A stretch of DNA of 64,000 nt from Hydractinia symbiolongicarpus (lineage: Eukaryota; Cnidaria; Hydrozoa; Anthoathecata; Hydractiniidae). Both the position numbers and the translations under genes were made by a program. Where the stretch lies: contig NC_079878.1 in the NCBI RefSeq assembly GCF_029227915.1, positions 3,288,001 through 3,352,000 on the forward strand, in the 5' to 3' direction. The notes beneath the pieces were generated by a model that was not told the origin of the DNA, searched no databases, and worked only from the letters and a program-made list of their open reading frames with translations. Shown one piece after another: positions 37,830 through 49,189 of the stretch. Every line of letters starts with the position of its first letter. Position 1 is the stretch's first letter.

Positions 37830-40800
37830 GAAAACTGCAAATCTCATGGGATTTAGTGGTGAAATAATAATTTAAAAAATCGTTCGTGAAATGAGTTTAC
37901 TCCCTGGGTACTTTCTTTGTATACTTTTGACTATACGGGCCGAGTCCAGGATTTACGGGAAATCGCAGGTTTTCGTTTGCCGGCGATTAAACTCCTTTTA
38001 TTCAGCGTCTCATCAAAAATGAAAACTTTTTTGATAACTACAAGTCTCATGCGTTTTAGTGGTGAAAAGATAATTTAAATAATCGTTTTGGAAATGAGTT
38101 TACTCACAGGGTACTTTCTTTGTATACATTCGACTATACGGGCCAAGCCCGGGATTTACGGGAAATCGCGGGTTTTCGTTTGCCGGCGATTAAACCACTT
38201 TCATTAAGCGTCTCATCAAAAATGAAAACATTTCTTAAAACTACAAGTCTCATGTGTTTTAGTGGTGAAAAAATAATTTAACAAATTGTTCGGGAAATCA
38301 GTTTACTCCCTGGGTACTTTCTTTATATACATTCAACTATACGGGCCAAGCCTGGAAATTACGGGAAATCGCGGGTTTTCGTTTGCCGGCGATTAAATAT
38401 CTTTTATTCAGCGTCTCATCACAAATTAAAACACTTTTGAAAACTACAAGTCTCATGCGTTTTAGTGGTGAAAAGATAATTCAAAAAAATCGTTTTGGAA
38501 ATGAGTTTACTCACAGGGTACTTTCTTTGTATACATTCGACTATACGGGCCAAGCCCGGGATTTACGGGAAGTCGCGGGTTTTTGTTTGCCGGCGATTAA
38601 ACTTCTTTTATTCAGCGTCTCATCAAAAATGAAAACATTTTTGTAAACTACAAGTCTCATGCGTTTTAGTGGTGAAAAAATAACTTATAAAATCGTTCGT
38701 GAAATGAGTTTACTCCCTGGGTACTTTCTTTGTATACTTTTGACTATACGGGCCGAGTCCAGGATTTACGGGAAATCGCAGGTTTTCGTTTGCCGGCGAT
38801 TAAACTCCTTTTATTCAGCGTCTCATCAAAAATGAAAACTTTTTTGATAACTACAAGTCTCATGCGTTTTAGTGGTGAAAAGATAATTTAAAAAATCGTT
38901 TTGAAAATGAGTTTACTCACAGGGTACTTTCTTTGTATACATTCGACTATACGGGCCCAGCCGGGGATTTACAGGAAATCGCGGGTTTTGGTTTGCCGGC
39001 TATTAAACCACATTCATTAAGCGTCTCATCAAAAATGAAAACATTTCTGAAAACTGCAAATCTCATGGGATTTAGTGGTGAAATAATAATTTAAAAAATC
39101 GTTCGTGAAATGAGTTTACTCCCTGGGTACTTTCTTTGTATACTTTTGACTATACGGGCCGAGTCCAGGATTTACGGGAAATCGCAGGTTTTCGTTTGCC
39201 GGCGATTAAACTCCTTTTATTCAGCGTCTCATCAAAAATGAAAACTTTTTTGATAACTACAAGTCTCATGCGTTTTAGTGGTGAAAAGATAATTTAAATA
39301 ATTGTTTTGGAAATGAGTTTACTCACAGGGTACTTTCTTTGTATACATTCGACTATACGGGCCAAGCCCGGGATTTACGGGAAATCGCGGGTTTTCGTTT
39401 GCCGGCGATTAAACCACTTTCATTAAGCGTCTCATCAAAAATGAAAACATTTCTTAAAACTACAAGTCTCATGTGTTTTAGTGGTGAAAAAATAATTTAA
39501 CAAATTGTTCGGGAAATCAGTTTACTCCCTGGGTACTTTCTTTATATACATTCAACTATACGGGCCAAGCCTGGAAATTACGGGAAATCGCGGGTTTTCG
39601 TTTGCCGGCGATTAAATTTCTTTTATTCAGCGTCTCATCACAAATTAAAACACTTTTGAAAACTACAAGTCTCATGCGTTTTAGTGGTGAAAAGATAATT
39701 TTAAAAAATCGTTTTGGAAATGAGTTTACTCACAGGGTACTTTCTTTGTATACATTCGACTATACGGGCCAAGCCCGGGATTTACGGGAAGTCGCCGGTT
39801 TTTGTTTGCCGGCGATTAAACTTCTTTTATTCAGCGTCTCATCAAAAATGAAAACATTTTTGTAAACTACAAGTCTCATGCGTTTTAGTGGTGAAAAAAT
39901 AACTTATAAAATCGTTCGGGAAATGAGTTTACTCCCTGGGTACTTTCTTTGTATACATTCGACTATACGGGCTCAGCCCGGAATTTACAGGAAATCGCGG
40001 GTTTTCGTTTGCCGGCTATTAAACCACATTCATTAAGCGTCTCATCAAAAATGAAAACATTTCTGAAAACTGCAAATCTCATGGGCCCTAGTGGTGAAAT
40101 AATAAATTAAAAAATCGTTCGTGAAATGAGTTTACTCCCTGGGTACTTTCTTTGTATACTTTTGACTATACGGGCGGAGTCCGGGATTTACGGAAAGTCG
40201 CAGGTTTTCGTTTGCCGGCGATTAAACTTCTTTTATTCAGCGTCTCATCAAAAATGAAAACATTTTTAAAAACTACAAGTCTCATGGGCTTTAGTGGTGA
40301 AATAATAATTGAAAAAATCGTTCCGGAAATGAGTTTACTCCCTGGGTACTTTCTTTGTATACTTTTGACTATACGGGCCGAGTCCGGGATTTACGGGAAA
40401 TCGCAGGTTTTCGTTTGCCGGCGATTAAACTTCTTTTATTCAGCGTTTCATCAAAAATGAAAACATTTTTGTAAACTACAAGTCTAATGCGTGTTAGTGG
40501 TGAAAAAATAACTTAAAAAATCGTTCGGGAAATGAGTTTACTCCCTGGGTACTTTCTTTGTATACATTCGACTATACTGGCTCAGCCCGGAATTTACAGG
40601 AAATCGCGGGTTTTCGTTTGCCGGCTATTAAAACAAATTCATTAAGCGTCTCATCAAAAATGAAAACATTTCTGAAAACTGCAAATCTCATGGGCTTTAG
40701 TTGTGAAATAATAAATTAAAAAATCGTTCGTGAAATGAGTTTACTGCCTGGGTAATTTCTTTGTATACTTTTGATTATACGGGCCGAGTCCAGGATTTAC

Positions 40801-42640
40801 GGGAAATCGCAGGTTTTCGTTTGCCGGCGATTAAACTCCTCTTATTCAGCGTCTCATCAAAAATGAAAACATTTTTGATAACTACAAGTCTCATGCGTTT
40901 TAGTGGTGAAAAAATAATTTAAAAAATCGTTCGGGAAATGAGTTTACTCCCTGGGTACTTTCTTTGATACTTTTGACTATACGGGCCAAGCCCTGGATTT
41001 ACGGGAAATCTCGGGTTTTCGTTTGCAGGCGATTAAACTTCTTTTATTCAGCGTCTCATCAAAAATGAAAACATTTGTGAAAACTACAAGTCTTATGCGT
41101 TTTAGTGGTGAAAAAATAATTTAAAAAATCGTTTTGGAAATGAGTTTACTCACAGGGTACTTTCTTTGTATACATTCAACTATACGGTCCAAGCCCGGGA
41201 TTTACGGGAAATCGCTGGTTTTCGTTTGCCGGCTATTAAACCAAATTCATTAAGCGTCTCATCAAAAATGAAAACATTTCTGAAAACTGCAAATCTCATG
41301 GGCTTTAGTGGTGAAATAATAAATTAAAAAATCGTTCGTGAAATGAGTTTACTGCCTGGGTACTTTCTTTGTATACTTTTGATTATACGGGCCGAGTCCA
41401 GGATTTACGGGAAATCGCAGGTTTTCGTTTGCCGGCGATTAAACTCCTCTTATTCAGCGTCTCATCAAAAATGAAAACATTTTTGATAACTACAAGTCTC
41501 ATGCGTTTTAGTGGTGAAAAAATAATTTAAAAAATCGTTCGGGAAATGAGTTTACTCCCTGGGTACTTTCTTTGATACTTTTGACTATACGGGCCAAGCC
41601 CGGGATTTACGGGAAATCTCGGGTTTTCGTTTGCCGGCGATTAAACTTCTTTTATTCAGCGTCTCATCAAAAATGAAAACATTTGTGAAAACTACAAGTC
41701 TTATGCGTTTTAGTGGTGAAAAAATAATTTAAAAAATCGTTTTGGAAATGAGTTTACTCACAGGGTACTTTCTTTGTATACATTCAACTATACGGTCCAA
41801 GCCCGGGATTTACGGGAAATCGCTGGTTTTCGTTTGCCGGCGATTAAACTTCTTTTATTTAGCGTCTCATCAAAAATGAAAACATTTGTGAAAACTACAA
41901 GTCTTATGCGTTTTAGTGGTGAAAAAATAATTTAAAAAATCGTTTTGGAAATGAGTTTACTCACAGGGTACTTTCTTTGTATACATTCAACTATACGGTC
42001 CAAGCCCAGGATTTACGGGAAATCGCTGGTTTTCGTTTGCCGGCGATTAAACTTCTTTTATTTAGCGTCTCATCAAAAATGAAAACACTTTTGAAAACTA
42101 CAAGTCTCACGCGTTTTAGTGGTGAAAAAATAATTTAAAAAATCGTTCGGGAAATGAGTTTACTCCCTGGGTACTTTCTTTGTATACTTTTGACTATACG
42201 GGCCGAGTCGGCGATTTACGGGAAGTCGCGGGTTTTCGTTTGCCGGCGATTAAACCACTTTCATTAAGCGTGTCCTCAAAAATGAAAACATTCTTGAAAA
42301 CTAAAAGTCTTATGCTTTTTAGTGGTGAAAAAATAATTTAAAAAATCATTCGGGAAATGAGTTTAGTCCATGGGTACTTTCTTTGTATACTTTTGACTAT
42401 ACGGGCCGAGTCCGAGATTTACAGGAAGTCGCGGGTTTTCGTTTGCCGGCGATTAAACTTCTTTTATTCAGCGTCTCATCAAAAATGAAAACATTTTTGT
42501 AAACTACAAGTCTCATGCGTGTTAGTGGTGAAAAAAAAACTTAAAAAATCGTTCGGGAAATGAGTTTACTCCCTGGGTACTTTCTTTGTATACATTCGAC
42601 TATACTGGCTCAGCCCGGAATTTACAGGAAATCGCGGGTT
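37830..42640 (+). repeat. 24-monomer higher-order unit, copy 1 (period 4,872 bp)
   Basis: Tandem duplicate of 42,702-47,515 at an offset of exactly 4,872 bp (24 x 203). GGATTTAG lies at 37,849 and 42,721, GTGTTAGTGG at 42,519 and 47,391, and the 1-bp-deleted TTTGATAC at 40,966 and 45,838. Inside each copy an earlier 6-monomer repeat is visible: GGATTTAG at 37,849 and 39,068, 1,219 bp apart, the extra base coming from a longer A run near 38,485. The joint near 42,640-42,700 is a recombinant monomer (CAACTTTCATGAAGCG). Confidence 0.9.
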
Positions 42641-42701
42641 TTCGTTTGCCGGCGATTAAACAACTTTCATGAAGCGTCTCATCAAAAATGAAAACATTTT
42701 T

Positions 42702-45700
42702 GAAAACTGCAAATCTCATGGGATTTAGTGGTGAAATAATAATTTAAAAAATCGTTCGTGAAATGAGTTTACTCCCTGGGTACTTTCTTTGTATACTTTT
42801 GACTATACGGGCCGAGTCCAGGATTTACGGGAAATCGCAGGTTTTCGTTTGCCGGCGATTAAACTCCTTTTATTCAGCGTCTCATCAAAAATGAAAACTT
42901 TTTTGATAACTACAAGTCTCATGCGTTTTAGTGGTGAAAAGATAATTTAAATAATCGTTTTGGAAATGAGTTTACTCACAGGGTACTTTCTTTGTATACA
43001 TTCGACTATACGGGCCAAGCCCGGGACTTACGGGAAATCGCGGGTTTTCGTTTGCCGGCGATTAAACCACTTTCATTAAGCGTCTCATCAAAAATGAAAA
43101 CATTTCTTAAAACTACAAGTCTCATGTGTTTTAGTGGTGAAAAAATAATTTAACAAATTGTTCGGGAAATCAGTTTACTCCCTGGGTACTTTCTTTATAT
43201 ACATTCAACTATACGGGCCAAGCCTGGAAATTACGGGAAATCGCGGGTTTTCGTTTGCCGGCGATTAAATTTCTTTTATTCAGCGTCTCATCACAAATTA
43301 AAACACTTTTGAAAACTACAAGTCTCATGCGTTTTAGTGGTGAAAAGATAATTCAAAAAAATCGTTTTGGAAATGAGTTTACTCACAGGGTACTTTCTTT
43401 GTATACATTCGACTATACGGGCCAAGCCCGGGATTTACGGGAAGTCGCGGGTTTTTGTTTGCCGGCGATTAAACTTCTTTTATTCAGCGTCTCATCAAAA
43501 ATGAAAACATTTTTGTAAACTACAAGTCTCATGCGTTTTAGTGGTGATAAAATAACTTATAAAATCGTTCGTGAAATGAGTTTACTCCCTGGGTACTTTC
43601 TTTGTATACTTTTGACTATACGGGCCGAGTCCAGGATTTACGGGAAATCGCAGGTTTTCGTTTGCCGGCGATTAAACTCCTTTTATTCAGCGTCTCATCA
43701 AAAATGAAAACTTTTTTGATAACTACAAGTCTCATGCGTTTTAGTGGTGAAAAGATAATTTAAAAAATCGTTTTGAAAATGAGTTTACTCACAGGGTACT
43801 TTCTTTGTATACATTCGACTATACGGGCCCAGCCGGGGATTTACAGGAAATCGCGGGTTTTGGTTTGCCGGCTATTAAACCACATTCATTAAGCGTCTCA
43901 TCAAAAATGAAAACATTTCTGAAAACTGCAAATCTCATGGGATTTAGTGGTGAAATAATAATTTAAAAAATCGTTCGTGAAATGAGTTTACTCCCTGGGT
44001 ACTTTCTTTGTATACTTTTGACTATACGGGCCAAGTCCAGGATTTACGGGAAATCGCAGGTTTTCGTTTGCCGGCGATTAAACTCCTTTTATTCAGCGTC
44101 TCATCAAAAATGAAAACTTTTTTGATAACTACAAGTCTCATGCGTTTTAGTGGTGAAAAGATAATTTAAATAATTGTTTTGGAAATGAGTTTACTCACAG
44201 GGTACTTTCTTTGTATACATTCGACTATACGGGCCAAGCCCGGGATTTACGGGAAATCGCGGGTTTTCGTTTGCCGGCGATTAAACCACTTTCATTAAGC
44301 GTCTCATCAAAAATGAAAACATTTCTTAAAACTACAAGTCTCATGTGTTTTAGTGGTGAAAAAATAATTTAACAAATTGTTCGGGAAATCAGTTTACTCC
44401 CTGGGTACTTTCTTTATATACATTCAACTATACGGGCCAAGCCTGGAAATTACGGGAAATCGCGGGTTTTCGTTTGCCGGCGATTAAATTTCTTTTATTC
44501 AGCGTCTCATCACAAATTAAAACACTTTTGAAAACTACAAGTCTCATGCGTTTTAGTGGTGAAAAGATAATTTTAAAAAATCGTTTTGGAAATGAGTTTA
44601 CTCACAGGGTACTTTCTTTGTATACATTCGACTATACGGGCCAAGCCCGGGATTTACGGGAAGTCGCCGGTTTTTGTTTGCCGGCGATTAAACTTCTTTT
44701 ATTCAGCGTCTCATCAAAAATGAAAACATTTTTGTAAACTACAAGTCTCATGCGTTTTAGTGGTGAAAAAATAACTTATAAAATCGTTCGGGAAATGAGT
44801 TTACTCCCTGGGTACTTTCTTTGTATACATTCGACTATACGGGCTCAGCCCGGAATTTACAGGAAATCGCGGGTTTTCGTTTGCCGGCTATTAAACCACA
44901 TTCATTAAGCGTCTCATCAAAAATGAAAACATTTCTGAAAACTGCAAATCTCATGGGCCCTAGTGGTGAAATAATAAATTAAAAAATCGTTCGTGAAATG
45001 AGTTTACTCCCTGGGTACTTTCTTTGTATACTTTTGACTATACGGGCGGAGTCCGGGATTTACGGAAAGTCGCGGGTTTTCGTTTGCCGGCGATTAAACT
45101 TCTTTTATTCAGCGTCTCATCAAAAATGAAAACATTTTTAAAAACTACAAGTCTCATGGGCTTTAGTGGTGAAATAATAATTTAAAAAATCGTTCCGGAA
45201 ATGAGTTTACTCCCTGGGTACTTTCTTTGTATACTTTTGACTATACGGGCCGAGTCCGGGATTTACGGGAAATCGCAGGTTTTCGTTTGCCGGCGATTAA
45301 ACTTCTTTTATTCAGCGTTTCATCAAAAATGAAAACATTTTTGTAAACTACAAGTCTAATGCGTGTTAGTGGTGAAAAAATAACTTAAAAAATCGTTCGG
45401 GAAATGAGTTTACTCCCTGGGTACTTTCTTTGTATACATTCGACTATACTGGCTCAGCCCGGAATTTACAGGAAATCGCGGGTTTTCGTTTGCCGGCTAT
45501 TAAAACAAATTCATTAAGCGTCTCATCAAAAATGAAAACATTTCTGAAAACTGCAAATCTCATGGGCTTTAGTTGTGAAATAATAAATTAAAAAATCGTT
45601 CGTGAAATGAGTTTACTGCCTGGGTACTTTCTTTGTATACTTTTGATTATACGGGCCGAGTCCAGGATTTACGGGAAATCGCAGGTTTTCGTTTGCCGGC

Positions 45701-47515
45701 GATTAAACTCCTCTTATTCAGCGTCTCATCAAAAATGAAAACATTTTTGATAACTACAAGTCTCATGCGTTTTAGTGGTGAAAAAATAATTTAAAAAATC
45801 GTTCGGGAAATGAGTTTACTCCCTGGGTACTTTCTTTGATACTTTTGACTATACGGGCCAAGCCCTGGATTTACGGGAAATCTCGGGTTTTCGTTTGCAG
45901 GCGATTAAACTTCTTTTATTCAGCGTCTCATCAAAAATGAAAACATTTGTGAAAACTACAAGTCTTATGCGTTTTAGTGGTGAAAAAATAATTTAAAAAA
46001 TCGTTTTGGAAATGAGTTTACTCACAGGGTACTTTCTTTGTATACATTCAACTATACGGTCCAAGCCCGGGATTTACGGGAAATCGCTGGTTTTCGTTTG
46101 CCGGCTATTAAACCAAATTCATTAAGCGTCTCATCAAAAATGAAAACATTTCTGAAAACTGCAAATCTCATGGGCTTTAGTGGTGAAATAATAAATTAAA
46201 AAATCGTTCGTGAAATGAGTTTACTGCCTGGGTACTTTCTTTGTATACTTTTGATTATACGGGCCGAGTCCAGGATTTACGGGAAATCGCAGGTTTTCGT
46301 TTGCCGGCGATTAAACTCCTCTTATTCAGCGTCTCATCAAAAATGAAAACTTTTTTGATAACTACAAGTCTCATGCGTTTTAGTGGTGAAAAAATAATTT
46401 AAAAAATCGTTCGGGAAATGAGTTTACTCCCTGGGTACTTTCTTTGATACTTTTGACTATACGGGCCAAGCCCGGGATTTACGGGAAATCTCGGGTTTTC
46501 GTTTGCCGGCGATTAAACTTCTTTTATTCAGCGTCTCATCAAAAATGAAAACATTTGTGAAAACTACAAGTCTTATGCGTTTTAGTGGTGAAAAAATAAT
46601 TTAAAAAATCGTTTTGGAAATGAGTTTACTCACAGGGTACTTTCTTTGTATACATTCAACTATACGGTCCAAGCCCGGGATTTACGGGAAATCGCTGGTT
46701 TTCGTTTGCCGGCGATTAAACTTCTTTTATTTAGCGTCTCATCAAAAATGAAAACATTTGTGAAAACTACAAGTCTTATGCGTTTTAGTGGTGAAAAAAT
46801 AATTTAAAAAATCGTTTTGGAAATGAGTTTACTCACAGGGTACTTTCTTTGTATACATTCAACTATACGGTCCAAGCCCAGGATTTACGGGAAATCGCTG
46901 GTTTTCGTTTGCCGGCGATTAAACTTCTTTTATTTAGCGTCTCATCAAGAATGAAAACACTTTTGAAAACTACAAGTCTCACGCGTTTTAGTGGTGAAAA
47001 AATAATTTAAAAAATCGTTCGGGAAATGAGTTTACTCCCTGGGTACTTTCTTTGTATACTTTTGACTATACGGGCCGAGTCGGCGATTTACGGGAAGTCG
47101 CGGGTTTTCGTTTGCCGGCGATTAAACCACTTTCATTAAGCGTGTCCTCAAAAATGAAAACATTCTTGAAAACTAAAAGTCTTATGCTTTTTAGTGGTGA
47201 AAAAATAATTTAAAAAATCGTTCGGGAAATGAGATTAGTCCATGGGTACTTTCTTTGTATACTTTTGACTATACGGGCCGAGTCCGAGATTTACAGGAAG
47301 TCGCGGGTTTTCGTTTGCCGGCGATTAAACTTCTTTTATTCAGCGTCTCATCAAAAATGAAAACATTTTTGTAAACTACAAGTCTCATGCGTGTTAGTGG
47401 TGAAAAAAAAACTTAAAAAATCGTTCGGGAAATGAGTTTACTCCCTGGGTACTTTCTTTGTATACATTCGACTATACTGGCTCAGCCCGGAATTTACAGG
47501 AAATCGCGGGTTTTC
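42702..47515 (+). repeat. 24-monomer higher-order unit, copy 2
   Basis: Second copy at a 4,872-bp offset. I noted only scattered differences, for example ATTGAAAAAATCG near 40,310 versus ATTTAAAAAATCG near 45,182, and CTGGGTAATTTC versus CTGGGTACTTTC near 40,750/45,622. Two changes private to this copy, CATCAAGAATG near 46,945 and GAGATTAGTCC at 47,231, are inherited by the next duplication. Confidence 0.9.
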
Positions 47516-47575
47516 GTTTGCCGGCTATTAAACCACATTCATTAAGCGTCTCATCAAAAATGAAAACATTTCTGA
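46150..47575 (+). repeat. Seven-monomer higher-order unit, copy 1 (period 1,420 bp)
   Basis: The end of the second 24-monomer unit is repeated in tandem in 47,576-49,000. TGGGCTTTAG lies at 46,171 and 47,591, TTTGATAC at 46,446 and 47,866, and GTGTTAGTGG at 47,391 and 48,811, always 1,420 bp apart. The period is 7 x 203 minus 1, the missing base being the T lost in TTTGATAC. Confidence 0.9.
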
Positions 47576-49000
47576 AAACTGCAAATCTCATGGGCTTTAG
47601 TGGTGAAATAATAAATTAAAAAATCGTTCGTGAAATGAGTTTACTGCCTGGGTACTTTCTTTGTATACTTTTGATTATACGGGCCGAGTCCAGGATTTAC
47701 GGGAAATCGCAGGTTTTCGTTTGCCGGCGATTAAACTCCTCTTATTCAGCGTCTCATCAAAAATTAAAACATTTTTGATAACTACAAGTCTCATGCGTTT
47801 TAGTGGTGAAAAAATAATTTAAAAAATCGTTCGGGAAATGAGTTTACTCCCTGGGTACTTTCTTTGATACTTTTGACTATACGGGCCAAGCCCGGGATTT
47901 ACGGGAAATCTCGGGTTTTCGTTTGCCGGCGATTAAACTTCTTTTATTCAGCGTCTCATCAAAAATGAAAACATTTGTGAAAACTACAAGTCTTATGCGT
48001 TTTAGTGGTGAAAAAATAATTTAAAAAATCGTTTTGGAAATGAGTTTACTCACAGGGTACTTTCTTTGTATACATTCAACTATACGGTCCAAGCCCGGGA
48101 TTTACGGGAAATCGCTGGTTTTCGTTTGCCGGCGATTAAACTTCTTTTATTTAGCGTCTCATCAAAAATGAAAACATTTGTGAAAACTACAAGTCTTATG
48201 CGTTTTAGTGGTGAAAAAATAATTTAAAAAATCGTTTTGGAAATGAGTTTACTCACAGGGTACTTTCTTTGTATACATTCAACTATACGGTCCAAGCCCA
48301 GGATTTACGGGAAATCGCTGGTTTTCGTTTGCCGGCGATTAAACTTCTTTTATTTAGCGTCTCATCAAGAATGAAAACACTTTTGAAAACTACAAGTCTC
48401 ACGCGTTTTAGTGGTGAAAAAATAATTTAAAAAATCGTTCGGGAAATGAGTTTACTCCCTGGGTACTTTCTTTGTATACTTTTGACTATACGGGCCGAGT
48501 CGGCGATTTACGGGAAGTCGCGGGTTTTCGTTTGCCGGCGATTAAACCACTTTCATTAAGCGTGTCCTCAAAAATGAAAACATTCTTGAAAACTAAAAGT
48601 CTTATGCTTTTTAGTGGTGAAAAAATAATTTAAAAAATCGTTCGGGAAATGAGATTAGTCCATGGGTACTTTCTTTGTATACTTTTGACTATACGGGCCG
48701 AGTCCGAGATTTACAGGAAGTCGCGGGTTTTCGTTTGCCGGCGATTAAACTTCTTTTATTCAGCGTCTCATCAAAAATGAAAACATTTTTGTAAACTACA
48801 AGTCTCATGCGTGTTAGTGGTGAAAAAAAAACTTAAAAAATCGTTCGGGAAATGAGTTTACTCCCTGGGTACTTTCTTTGTATACATTCGACTATACTGG
48901 CTCAGCCCGGAATTTACAGGAAATCGCGGGTTTTCGTTTGCCGGCTATTAAACCACATTCATTAAGCGTCTCATCAAAAATGAAAACATTTCTGAAAACT
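47576..49000 (+). repeat. Seven-monomer higher-order unit, copy 2
   Basis: Carries CATCAAGAATG near 48,365 and GAGATTAGTCC at 48,651, both absent at the corresponding place in the first 24-monomer copy (about 42,080 and 42,360). This copy therefore derives from 46,150-47,575 after the 24-monomer duplication. Confidence 0.9.
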
Positions 49001-49189
49001 GCAAATCTCATGGGCTTTAGTGGTGAAATAAGAAATTAAAAAATCGTTCGTGAAATGAGTTTACTGCCTGGGTACTTTCTTTGTATACTTTTGACTATAC
49101 GGGTCGAGTCCAGGATTTACGGGAAATCGCAGGTTTTCGTTTGCCGGCGATTAAACTTCTTTTATTTAGCGTCTCATCAAAAATGAAAA

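Noticed and set aside
40152-40460. Open frames of 60-102 codons (also 671-865, 20,056-20,364, 21,274-21,576, 38,383-38,646, 55,213-55,425 and others)
   Set aside because: All are the same stretch of the monomer read in one frame. Because 203 is not a multiple of 3, the frame shifts at each unit. Their ends depend on single-base repeat variants, and the two arms carry them on opposite strands. There is no start context, intron signal or domain, so they are not genes.
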